Of a stretch of DNA of 43,152 nt, positions 23,269 to 30,572 are shown one piece after another. The stretch spans positions 1 through 43,152 of the forward strand of contig CADDZM010000005.1 of assembly GCA_902812345.1 (NCBI GenBank), given 5' to 3'. The first letter of the stretch is position 1. Each line of letters opens with the position of its first letter. The stretch comes from Chloroflexota bacterium. Lineage in GTDB: Bacteria; Chloroflexota; Chloroflexia; Chloroheliales; Chloroheliaceae. The notes below the pieces were generated by a model. It saw only the letters and a program-made list of their open reading frames with translations. It did not search any database and was not told the DNA's origin. A program made the translations under genes and the position numbers.

Positions 23269-23478
23269 ATGCTAACTTTAGAGAGAAAGGTAATCGTAAC
23301 CCAGGTTTTGCCGCCGCATCCCGGCGGCCCTGGCCCGACCAATCCAACCGACCCGGACCCGGTAGTGCCGGAACCGACCATTATCCCGGAACCCAGCCCG
23401 GACCCGACCATGCCGGACCCGAACCCCGGCCGGCCACCGCTTATTCCGCAGGTTCCGAACCCGGATTCGGACCAGTAA
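23269..23478 (+). CDS. Proline-rich 69-residue protein
   Basis: After a short N-terminal strand-like part (MLTLERKVIVTQVLPPHPGG), about 45 residues alternate Pro with Asp, Asn, Glu and Thr (DPDPVVPEP and PDPNPGRPP patterns), giving an acidic, extended, unstructured tail. AAAGGAG (23255-23261) lies seven bases before the ATG and a terminator follows 25 bases after the stop, so this looks like a real monocistronic gene. There is no signal peptide or membrane helix. I recognise no family. An overlapping frame (from 23160) is open too, but it lacks an SD. Confidence 0.7.
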   Translation: MLTLERKVIVTQVLPPHPGGPGPTNPTDPDPVVPEPTIIPEPSPDPTMPDPNPGRPPLIPQVPNPDSDQ

Positions 23479-23502
23479 AACCCAGGTAATTTGATAAAAG
23501 AG

Positions 23503-23529
23503 AGAGACGGATTCAAGTCCGTCTCTTTT
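23503..23529 (+). terminator. Terminator of the proline-rich gene
   Basis: A perfect 9-bp stem (AGAGACGGA / TCCGTCTCT, loop TTCAAG) ends in TTTT. Confidence 0.8.
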
Positions 23530-23635
23530 CATGTGACAATCATTTTGCTAGCCTGGAGGGAAGGTTTGCGAACTGGCAATTAAAGAGAGTAAACTTGGCA
23601 AAATTATCAGGTAGAGGTTGAAAAGGAGAATAATT

Positions 23636-24109
23636 TTGAAAGTTACCCTGGTTGCCAGCGCCCTGGTCGAACACGAAGGAAAATATCTTCTGGTGCAGCA
23701 GGCCCGCAGCCGCCGCCAGCCAGGAAAATGGGGTCCGCCGGGCGGCAAACCTGACATGGGTGAAACTCTGCACGACGCGGCTGTGCGGGAAACCCGCGAG
23801 GAAACCGGCCTTGAAGTTGAGCTTACCGGGTTTGTCGGGGTTATCCGCAGCGGTCACCGCGAAGACCCTAACCTGTTTGTCTGTTTTGCCGCGAAGTTGC
23901 GGTCGGGCCAGGACGGCAACGTCCTGGAACTGCGCGAAGGCGAAATTTCAGGCGGGCGCTGGTTGGAGCTTTCGGAAATTGAAAAGGACGCGGTAACGTT
24001 ACGTTCCACGCCCTTCAAAGACCTTTATAAAAGCGTCAGCGGCGGCAAAATCTACCCGCTTGAACTGGTTCTGCACGAAGCCCTCGACCCCGCTCCCCTT
24101 ACAACCTGA
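23636..24109 (+). CDS. NUDIX hydrolase
   Basis: The 157-residue protein has a textbook Nudix box: Gly37-x5-Glu43-x7-Arg51-Glu-x2-Glu55-Glu56-x-Gly58, in [20 protein letters not shown] with ETGLEV after it. Nudix enzymes hydrolyse a nucleoside diphosphate linked to another group; the substrate here is unknown. I use TTG 23636 because AAGGAG (23623-23628) lies seven bases before it; the frame also opens at TTG 23618 with no SD. The gene ends six bases before the convergent recR stop, so the two transcripts must overlap or share a terminator. Confidence 0.9.
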   Translation: MKVTLVASALVEHEGKYLLVQQARSRRQPGKWGPPGGKPDMGETLHDAAVRETREETGLEVELTGFVGVIRSGHREDPNLFVCFAAKLRSGQDGNVLELREGEISGGRWLELSEIEKDAVTLRSTPFKDLYKSVSGGKIYPLELVLHEALDPAPLTT

Positions 24110-24115
24110 CAAGGG

Positions 24116-24715
24116 CTAAATCAGGCGGCGGCCTTTAAGGGCGTTGGAGAGAGTGATTTCATCGGCGTATTCCAGGTCGCCGCCGACCGGCAGGCCGGTT
24201 GCCAGGGTCGAGATGGTCGCGCCCAGCGGCACCAGCAAGCGGTTGATATAGTTGGCGGTCGCCCGGCCTTCCACGTTTGGGTTCATCGCCAGAATGACCT
24301 CGTTAACGTCGCCCAGCTTCACCCGGTTTACCAGTTCGCGGATGCGCAAGTCGTCGGCCATGATGCCGTTAATGGGGTCAATGTGACCGTGCAGCACGTG
24401 ATAAAGCCCGTTGTACTCATGGGTCTTTTCAAGCGCGACCACGTCCAGCGGTTCTTCGACCACGCACAGCACCTGCCGGTCGCGGTCTTTGCTCGAACAG
24501 ACCGGACAGGGGTCTTGCTCGGTCAAATTAAAGCACTCCGAGCAATAAACAATCTTTTCTTTTACATCAATAATCGCCTGGGCGAGAGCCTCGGCGTCGT
24601 CTTTCGAACCCCGCAAAATATAAAAAGCCAGCCGGGAGGCCGTTTTGGGGCCAATCGTCGGCAGCTTATTCAATTCATCAATCAACCGGGAAACCGGCTC
24701 GGCAGTTACCTTCAT
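24116..24715 (-). CDS. recR: Recombination protein RecR
   Basis: The 199-residue protein has the N-terminal helix-hairpin-helix (LPTIGPKTASRLAFYIL), a four-cysteine zinc finger (Cys58, Cys61, Cys70, Cys73), and a Toprim domain with VVEEPLDV and AMNPNVEGRATANYI. RecR works with RecO to load RecA at single-strand gaps. Length is standard (about 200). In many bacteria recR follows dnaX and ybaB, but here it stands alone, convergent with the Nudix gene. No clear SD is seen; the leader instead carries an AGAAAGTAAAAAG purine repeat. Confidence 0.95.
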   Translation of the reverse strand: MKVTAEPVSRLIDELNKLPTIGPKTASRLAFYILRGSKDDAEALAQAIIDVKEKIVYCSECFNLTEQDPCPVCSSKDRDRQVLCVVEEPLDVVALEKTHEYNGLYHVLHGHIDPINGIMADDLRIRELVNRVKLGDVNEVILAMNPNVEGRATANYINRLLVPLGATISTLATGLPVGGDLEYADEITLSNALKGRRLI

Positions 24716-25013
24716 TTTCTACTTTCTTTTTACTTTCTACTCTAAAGCTTTTTATAAAATATCGGTGAATTTCAGGATTCGAGCCACTTTTTCTGGTCGT
24801 TGCTGATATGGATATTATACAGGAAACGGCCTGCAAGCGGTTTTAGCCGCCCGGCCTTAAAGCCTGCATTTTGCCTTCTTTTAAAGGATTTTGCCTGATT
24901 TGTAACGCATCCTTTACCGGTTCCTAATTCGTTACCTATCCTTTAGGGGCCGCTTTGGTCTATAATAAAGGCTGTCTATAGTCGAATTTTGGTAAAGTTA
25001 GAGGAATTGTCGA
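24716..25013. promoter_or_regulatory. Divergent recR/desaturase regulatory gap with repeated ATCCTTTA sites
   Basis: No gene lies here. ATCCTTTA occurs at 24909-24916 and 24938-24945, and its exact inverse, TAAAGGAT, at 24882-24889. The two direct copies sit in 15-bp blocks (24902-24916 and 24931-24945) that match at 12 of 15 positions. A perfect TATAAT at 24961-24966 then leads to the desaturase, with no good -35, which is what one might expect of an activator-dependent promoter. GAGGA is at 25001-25005. Confidence 0.5.
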
Positions 25014-26420
25014 ATGGAAACGTTGGCGCGTCAGAATAAAACCGCTGGGGAAAACCAGAAGCAAACCGTTTTAGTGGTAGGCGGCGGATTGGCCGGGCTA
25101 ACCGCCGCCAAATATCTCTCCGAGGCCGGGTTAGGCGTCACTTTGCTGGAAAAACGCGAGGTGCTGGGCGGCAAGGTTTCGGCCTGGAAAGACGCCGAGG
25201 GCGATTGGATCGAAACCGGCCTGCACGCTTTCTTTGGCGCTTACGAGGAAATCTATACCCTTATGCGCGAGCTTGGCACTTACCAGCACATTGACTGGAA
25301 AAAGCATGTGCTGACCTATACCCTTGAAGGCGGCGAACGTTTTTCTTTCGCCACGGTCAATTTGCCAAGCCCGTTTCACCTGCTTCCGGCGGCTTTTAAG
25401 AACCGCTACTTTACCCTGGCCGAACGCCTGACCCTGGTCAAAGCCCTGGGACCGATGCTCTTTGGCACGGCTAAATATTTCACCAGCCAGGATAAATATT
25501 CCTACGAACAGTGGCACACTCGCTGGGGTATCAGCAAGCGCATGCTCAAAAAGATGTTTCTACCGATGGCCCTGGCCCTGAAGTTTTTGCCACCTGACGA
25601 AATCTCGGCCAAAATCGTCCTTGACGTAATCGGCATCTTCCTGCGCCAGAACAAAGCCAGCCGCATGGGTTTGCTCAAAGGCTCCCCGACCGAACTCCTG
25701 ACCGGGCCAATTGCCGATTTTGTCCGGCAAAAAGGCGGCGTCGTCAGGACCGGGGCGAAAGTAAAAGAGGTTTTGCTGGACGAAGCCGACCCCCACCAAA
25801 TCGCCGGAATTGTCCTCGAAGACGGCGAGAAGGTGACCGCCGATAACTATCTATTTGCCCTGCCCATGCACAATCTTAAAAGGCTTATCCCTGAAAAACT
25901 CTACGAAACCGAGCCGTTCTTTGCCAACCTGAAAAATATCCAGAGCGTCCCGGTTATCTCGGTCCAACTCTGGCTTGACCGCCAGGTCAGCTACGAGGAC
26001 AACTTGCTTTTCTCGCCGGACGGCTTTATCCCGGTCTACACGGACATGGGCAATTCCAACCCCGAATATTCCCACGACGGCAAAAGCCGCTTCCACTGTT
26101 GCGTGGCCCCGGCCAAAGAACTTATCAAAAAGAGCGATGAAGAAATTATCGAGACGGTCTGGGGCAATTTGCAGTCGGTCTTTCCGGACGGCAGCCGTGA
26201 CGCCAAAATCGAAAAAGCGGTCGTCGTGCGCATTCCCTGGTCGGTCTACAACCCGGCGCCCGGCACTGATAAGTACCGGCCCAGCCAGGAAACGCCGGTC
26301 AAGAATTTGTGGCTGGCCGGGGGCTACACTCACCAGAAGTTTTACGACTCGATGGAAGGCGCGGTCTCCAGCGGTAAGCTCGCTGCCCAGAAACTTTTGA
26401 AAGCCGCCCGGGTAAGCTAA
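25014..26420 (+). CDS. FAD-dependent carotenoid desaturase, 15-cis-phytoene desaturase type
   Basis: The 468-residue flavoprotein has an N-terminal FAD-binding motif (VVGGGLAGLTAAKYLSEAG, residues about 21-39), LLEKREVLGGKVSAWKD after it, then GDWIETGLHAFFGAYEE. It ends with NLWLAGGYTHQKFYDSMEGA, the FAD-binding C-terminus. These blocks resemble plant and cyanobacterial phytoene desaturase (CrtP/PDS), rather than bacterial CrtI, and differ from zeta-carotene desaturase, which has ETMGLHVFFGCY-like wording. It would desaturate phytoene using plastoquinone or menaquinone. Hydroxysqualene dehydroxylase (HpnE) is a related alternative. Regulation may involve the ATCCTTTA repeats just upstream. 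A CruF-family carotenoid gene lies 2.6 kb away. Confidence 0.75.
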   Translation: METLARQNKTAGENQKQTVLVVGGGLAGLTAAKYLSEAGLGVTLLEKREVLGGKVSAWKDAEGDWIETGLHAFFGAYEEIYTLMRELGTYQHIDWKKHVLTYTLEGGERFSFATVNLPSPFHLLPAAFKNRYFTLAERLTLVKALGPMLFGTAKYFTSQDKYSYEQWHTRWGISKRMLKKMFLPMALALKFLPPDEISAKIVLDVIGIFLRQNKASRMGLLKGSPTELLTGPIADFVRQKGGVVRTGAKVKEVLLDEADPHQIAGIVLEDGEKVTADNYLFALPMHNLKRLIPEKLYETEPFFANLKNIQSVPVISVQLWLDRQVSYEDNLLFSPDGFIPVYTDMGNSNPEYSHDGKSRFHCCVAPAKELIKKSDEEIIETVWGNLQSVFPDGSRDAKIEKAVVVRIPWSVYNPAPGTDKYRPSQETPVKNLWLAGGYTHQKFYDSMEGAVSSGKLAAQKLLKAARVS

Positions 26421-26448
26421 AAATCCCCCTTATTTCAAAAAGTAGGGC

Positions 26449-26808
26449 TTACTCCAGCGGCAAGAAGCGGCCACCCGGGTCGCGGGGTAATGGTTTTATA
26501 TCAACAATAGCGTCCCGGTTGAGCGGGCCGTAGATGTGGGGAAAGATATGGTCAGGGTCTTCATAGATAACCGGCGAGGACACCCGGCCCTTATCTATCA
26601 CCAGGGCCACGAAATCGCGGGGGTCGGAGGTATAAAAGCGGTTGCCGGTATCGGCCAGGTTCTGCGCCCCATCGGTGCAGTGAATAAATTTCTCGCGACC
26701 GGCCCGCACCGGCTCCGGCTGGTAATCTTCGTACGCTGGCTGGGCCTCATAATATTCCAGCGGCACCATATGAAGGGTTAAGCCGGTCTGCTTCGTTTCC
26801 TCGCTCAT
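26449..26808 (-). CDS. DUF952 family protein
   Basis: The 119-residue protein shows the DUF952 pattern: an early strand (LHMVPLEYYEAQ), KFIHCTDGAQNL (the FIHC block), FYTSDPRDFVALVID, and IFPHIYGPLNRDAIVDIKPL near the end. The family is uncharacterised; conserved His residues suggest an ADP-ribosyltransferase-like fold or ligand pocket, but I cannot confirm it. It lies 41 bases downstream of a GNAT gene on the same strand, so the two are probably co-transcribed. It converges with the desaturase gene, stop to stop, 28 bases apart. Confidence 0.8.
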   Translation of the reverse strand: MSEETKQTGLTLHMVPLEYYEAQPAYEDYQPEPVRAGREKFIHCTDGAQNLADTGNRFYTSDPRDFVALVIDKGRVSSPVIYEDPDHIFPHIYGPLNRDAIVDIKPLPRDPGGRFLPLE

Positions 26809-26849
26809 TATTTCTCTTTCTAACGTTTTCTGGCTAGCTTCTTCTTTTT

Positions 26850-27386
26850 TTAATCCAGGCTCTTGCGCATGACAATTTCAAAAGGCTCGAACCCGGCTTT
26901 CTCCCAGAACTTCTGCCCGCCGGGATTCTTTACGTCTACCTCAATCTGGACCCGGTTGACTCCCTGCTCCTTGAACCACTCATAGGCTTTAGCCAGGAGT
27001 TGGTTGCCCACCCCGGCAGTCCGGTAGGCTTCCTCGGACCACAAGTCGGCGATATAGCCAAACCGGTGCTGCACGAAAAGAGGCGCTTCGTAGTGGAACG
27101 AGCCGATAATATACCCGGCAGGATGGTCCAATAGTTCCCGGCCATCCGGGGCCAGGGGATAGGCAACAGCAAAGAAATAATCGTTCGACGAACCGGCCGC
27201 GCCGCTCAGCCATTCGGCGCTGCCCTCTTGCCAGCCTGGCCGGGGTTGCCAATCGGTGTGCAGGGTGGCGTGGTATTCGTACATACGCTGCATCATTTCT
27301 ACAAAATGGTCGAGCTGGCTTTTGGGGCTGTCCGGGCCTAAAACGACCACTTTGAAACGCTGGTTCTGTTCGCTTGTATCACTCAT
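26850..27386 (-). CDS. GNAT N-acetyltransferase
   Basis: The 178-residue protein has the GNAT core: FGYIADLWSEEAYRTAGVGNQLLAKAYEW (motif A with the R/Q-x2-G-x-G/A acetyl-CoA loop, here RTAGVGNQL) and NPGGQKFWEKAGF (motif B). The target amine is unknown. The upstream half carries no extra domain. ATG 27386 is used. The gene leads a two-gene run with DUF952. The gap upstream, toward the pgk stop, contains one copy of the dispersed 14-mer. Confidence 0.85.
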   Translation of the reverse strand: MSDTSEQNQRFKVVVLGPDSPKSQLDHFVEMMQRMYEYHATLHTDWQPRPGWQEGSAEWLSGAAGSSNDYFFAVAYPLAPDGRELLDHPAGYIIGSFHYEAPLFVQHRFGYIADLWSEEAYRTAGVGNQLLAKAYEWFKEQGVNRVQIEVDVKNPGGQKFWEKAGFEPFEIVMRKSLD

Positions 27387-27501
27387 AAATTTCCTGAATC
27401 TTCCAGGCCATTTACCTGTCGGTTGAGCGGGCCGGTCCTTGCCGAATTATTAAACCGGCCCGCCCTATTTAAAACTACTTGTTTTGCTCTGGGGTTCCCC
27501 G

Positions 27502-27515
27502 TTTTACGTTCAACG
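27502..27515. repeat. Dispersed 14-mer TTTTACGTTCAACG
   Basis: This exact copy sits 18 bases beyond the pgk stop, in the gap before the GNAT gene, and is followed by TTTAACG, as in the nadD upstream variant. Confidence 0.9.
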
Positions 27516-27533
27516 TTTAACGAGACTTTTTGG

Positions 27534-28748
27534 CTACTTGTTGTTGAGGGCAGCCACACCCGGCAGAGTCTTGCCTTCCAGGAATTCCAGGCTGGCTCCG
27601 CCGCCCGTGCTGATATGGGTCATCTTACCGGCGAGCCCTGCCTGCTCGACCGCCGCCACGCTGTCGCCGCCGCCGATAATCGTCGTCCCGTGTACTTTCG
27701 CCAGCGCCTGGGCCACACCGAGGGTGCCTTTAGCGAACGGGGCCAACTCGAAAACGCCCATCGGCCCGTTCCAGACAACCGTTTTGGCCGGTTTGAGGAT
27801 TTCCTGGTAATGCTCGACTGTTTCAGGGCCGATGTCCAGGATACGCCATCCCGCCGGGACCGCGTCCGGCTTAACCACCTGGGTTTTCGCGTCCGCCGAG
27901 AAAGCGTCTGCGATTACCACGTCCACCGGCAGCACCAGCCTGTCGCTCCCGGCTTTTTCGAAAAGTTCCCGCGCGACATCAAGTTTATCATCTTCCACCA
28001 GCGATTCGCCCACGTTAAAGCCCTGGGCCTTAAAGAAGGTGTTCGCCATGCCGCCGCCAATCAGCAGCTTATCGGTCTTGTCCAAAAGGTTCTGGATAAC
28101 CCCGATTTTGTCCGAAACTTTCGCGCCGCCCAGGATGGCGATAAAAGGCCGGTCCGGGTTGTTGAGAGCCTTACCCATGTAATCCAGCTCTTTTTGCATC
28201 AAGAACCCCGCCACCGCCGGTTGCAGGTACCTGGTTACGCCCTCAGTCGAACTGTTGGCCCGGTGAGCGGTGCCAAAAGCGTCATTTACAAAGAGGTCGC
28301 CCAGGCGGCCCAGGTTCTGGGAAAGGGCTGTATCGTTGCGCTCGTCGTCCGACTTAAATTTCTCGTTATTGGGGTCCATCTTGGCCGGGAACCGCACGTT
28401 CTCCAGCAGCATTACTTCTCCGTTATGCAGGTCGCGGGTAGCCTGCTCCAGGGCCGACCCCTGCACCTCGTCCATCTTGCGGACCTTCTTGCCAAGCAGT
28501 TTCTCCAGCCGCTCGGCCACCACGTTCATGCGCAGTTTGGGGTCGGCTCCTTTAGGGCGGCCCAGGTGGCTCATCAAAATTACTTTCGCGCCGTGCTTGA
28601 TAAGATAGTTGATAGTCGGCAGGGCGGCCCTTATGCGGGTGTCATCGGTAATTTCGCCGGTCTTTTTATCCAGCGGCACGTTAAAATCAACCCGCACCAG
28701 GGCGCGTTTATTTTTTACGTCTACATCCTCAATCGTTTTCTTGTCCAT
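27534..28748 (-). CDS. pgk: Phosphoglycerate kinase
   Basis: The 404-residue glycolytic enzyme transfers phosphate from 1,3-bisphosphoglycerate to ADP. The signature [13 protein letters not shown] is near residue 15, with substrate-binding residues in SHLGRPKG, and the C-terminal nucleotide loop [13 protein letters not shown] with [15 protein letters not shown] use ATG 28748, which has GGAG about eight bases upstream and gives the usual length. The frame also opens at TTG 28793 (15 more residues) without family similarity. gap and tpi are not adjacent. Confidence 0.96.
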   Translation of the reverse strand: MDKKTIEDVDVKNKRALVRVDFNVPLDKKTGEITDDTRIRAALPTINYLIKHGAKVILMSHLGRPKGADPKLRMNVVAERLEKLLGKKVRKMDEVQGSALEQATRDLHNGEVMLLENVRFPAKMDPNNEKFKSDDERNDTALSQNLGRLGDLFVNDAFGTAHRANSSTEGVTRYLQPAVAGFLMQKELDYMGKALNNPDRPFIAILGGAKVSDKIGVIQNLLDKTDKLLIGGGMANTFFKAQGFNVGESLVEDDKLDVARELFEKAGSDRLVLPVDVVIADAFSADAKTQVVKPDAVPAGWRILDIGPETVEHYQEILKPAKTVVWNGPMGVFELAPFAKGTLGVAQALAKVHGTTIIGGGDSVAAVEQAGLAGKMTHISTGGGASLEFLEGKTLPGVAALNNK

Positions 28749-28987
28749 GCTGCTCGCTCCGTTTCCACTTGATAGGACTTTCGCTTGAGACAACTATAAT
28801 AAGTTTGATTTTCTCGTATCCCCTGGTTTTTCAGGGTCAAAGCGAAGGCCTGTTTTATTTTGAATCTTACTGTACCTTAAAATGTTTCCTATTCCCTATT
28901 TTAGCTTAATTTTCACTTTTCTGTGTCAATTTTAAGGTAGATGTTAGATAAAAACCTGTGAACGGCTCTTTATTTTCGAAACCCGGC

Positions 28988-29851
28988 TTAATCATTAGCC
29001 GAAAAGGCCGGGTCAGGGACTATTTCAGACGACCCTTTCGCAGGTCTGGCCTTTGGGCCTTGCCTGGCCGCCCCGGCAATAAGGGAAAAACAGGCGAGGC
29101 CGACCACCAGGCCAATAGACCCGGCCAGGTAGTTGTTATGGCTGAAATTTACCAGCGTGAACATCATCAGGTTCATCAGGTAGAGCGCCAGGGGGATGAA
29201 AAGAAACTTTAGCCGTTCGCCGCTTCGATTGGGAACACCCGCGATAGTCAGCCGGTTGAGCAGCCACACCATTAACAGGCTGATAAGGCCCCAGGCTGCG
29301 AAGTTTGCTTCCGGCACGCCGTAATAAAGGCCTCGGTCGTACCAGGTCCAGTAGTTCTGAATATAGACTGCGACCGGCTCCATTAAAAAGTCGCTGGCGA
29401 GAGCGAGAGCCGCCGAAATGCCCAGCAAGACCCCTTTGTTCCAGCCGGGCCGCAGCCTGCCCAGCAGATGGCGCGTCGTGAAAAAGGCCGACAGTACGAC
29501 CATCAGCCAGGCAAAGATGATGCCAATAGGAACGCCGAGCAGCCTGGGCGAAAGGACGTCTGTATAGCTGTAGCGGCCAAATGGAAAGCCGGTAGCCACC
29601 CCCACCGCCTCCACGGCAAGGCCCAGGCCGAACAGGGCAAAACTTGCTATCAGGCCGCAGCGCAGCCCAAAGTTAAGCGTGACCCAGCTTGCCGCCACCA
29701 GCCCGCCCACTATTAGCATGAAACTCGCCATCCATTCGGTGCCTGCCGGGACGCGGTCGAGCATGACTAAAATGACCGAGGACGGGTAAATCCAGCAGTA
29801 GACCCCGAAGGCGGTCAACATAAAAACCCGGTTGGCCTGGACTTTCCTCAC
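28988..29851 (-). CDS. Carotenoid biosynthesis membrane protein (CruF/DUF422 family)
   Basis: The protein has about seven or eight transmembrane helices and the family blocks EAVGVATGFPFGRYSY, DFLMEPVAVYIQNYWTW and YYGVPEANFAAWG. Family members include CruF (1',2'-hydratase) and bisanhydrobacterioruberin hydratase, which add water to the carotenoid end group. I start at GTG 29851 (287 residues), since AAAGGA lies about eight bases before it. The upstream GTG at 29890 is only four bases past a perfect TATAAT (29899-29894), so it would probably lie outside or at the very edge of the transcript. Together with the desaturase at 25 kb, this implies C30 or C40 carotenoid synthesis. Confidence 0.85.
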   Translation of the reverse strand: MRKVQANRVFMLTAFGVYCWIYPSSVILVMLDRVPAGTEWMASFMLIVGGLVAASWVTLNFGLRCGLIASFALFGLGLAVEAVGVATGFPFGRYSYTDVLSPRLLGVPIGIIFAWLMVVLSAFFTTRHLLGRLRPGWNKGVLLGISAALALASDFLMEPVAVYIQNYWTWYDRGLYYGVPEANFAAWGLISLLMVWLLNRLTIAGVPNRSGERLKFLFIPLALYLMNLMMFTLVNFSHNNYLAGSIGLVVGLACFSLIAGAARQGPKARPAKGSSEIVPDPAFSAND

Positions 29852-29893
29852 GGCACCAATCCTTTCTTTCGCAAACCCAGAATTTGCCACAAT

Positions 29894-29899
29894 ATTATA
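29894..29899 (-). promoter_or_regulatory. -10 box of the carotenoid gene
   Basis: A perfect TATAAT on the - strand lies 42 bases before the GTG at 29851. The best -35 is TTCACG (29921-29916), a weak match at 16-base spacing. Confidence 0.4.
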
Positions 29900-29950
29900 C
29901 CGTGCTTTGAAAAGGCGTGAAGGCGGGATAGCGGATGAAACAGTGAAGAT

Positions 29951-29988
29951 AAAGAGAAAGTAAAAAGAGAAAAAAGAGAAAGTAAAAA
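29951..29988. repeat. Two copies of a 16-mer, AAAGAGAAAGTAAAAA
   Basis: Exact copies lie at 29951-29966 and 29973-29988, directly past the stop of the GNAT gene on the - strand. Its core AGAAAGTAAAAAG occurs again, in inverted orientation, at 24726-24738 before recR. Reading the - strand, this gives T-rich RNA after the GNAT stop. Confidence 0.9.
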
Positions 29989-29990
29989 AG

Positions 29991-30554
29991 TTAGCTGAGG
30001 AATTCTTCTTTTGTGATGGCGAAAAGAAAGTGGTCTTCCCAGTGGCCGTTTATTTTCAGGTAACGCAGGGCCATTCCTTCCCGGTGAAACCCGGCCTTTT
30101 CCAGGACGCGCTGCGACCCGATATTTTCGAGCATGGTTGCGGCTGCGACCCGGTGCAGCCCTAACTCCTCGAAGGCGAACTGGACAAGCCGCCTGACCGC
30201 CCTGGTGGAATAACCGCACCCGTTGAACGGTTCGGCCAGGAAATAGCCCAGGTTACAGGATTCGGCAAACCCTCGCATAATCCAGGAAAGGCGGTAGCGC
30301 CCGATTAACCGGTCGTTTTCGGCCAGGAAAAGGCCAAAGGCGTAAGCCTCGTCGGCCCGAGAGGCTTCCTGGTCGGCCCTGATGATGTAACCGATGCCTT
30401 CCGGCGTGAAAAAGCCGGGGCTGCGGGCGGGTTCCCACGGCTTTAGAAATTCCGCGTTATCCACGTAAAGCTTTAGCAGGTCAGGAATGTCTTTTTCTTC
30501 CAGCAGCCGCAGGTATAGCTCACCCACATCCAGCCGGAAATTAAGGTTTCGCAT
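29991..30554 (-). CDS. GNAT N-acetyltransferase, RimJ/RimL type
   Basis: The 187-residue protein begins RLDVGELYLRLLEEKDIPDLLKLY and shows the RimJ/L motif LGYFLAEPFNGCGYSTRAVRRLVQFAFEELGLHRVAA, with the acetyl-CoA loop at GCGYST, then ENIGSQRVLEKAGFHREG. It would acetylate an unknown amine, perhaps a ribosomal protein N-terminus. It lies 18 bases past the stop of the sensor-kinase gene on the same strand, so it is probably the last gene of that transcript. Confidence 0.87.
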   Translation of the reverse strand: MRNLNFRLDVGELYLRLLEEKDIPDLLKLYVDNAEFLKPWEPARSPGFFTPEGIGYIIRADQEASRADEAYAFGLFLAENDRLIGRYRLSWIMRGFAESCNLGYFLAEPFNGCGYSTRAVRRLVQFAFEELGLHRVAAATMLENIGSQRVLEKAGFHREGMALRYLKINGHWEDHFLFAITKEEFLS

Positions 30555-30572
30555 GACAGTTGAAAAGCCCTT

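Noticed and set aside
23160..23489. 109-residue + frame overlapping the proline-rich gene
   Set aside because: It has no SD, and the 23269 frame has a strong SD and better terminator placement.
27423..28772. 449-residue frame on the + strand across pgk
   Set aside because: It lies opposite a clear pgk. The protein is low in hydrophobic core order, rich in His, Arg and Gln, and has no family motif: a typical antisense shadow of a GC-rich gene.
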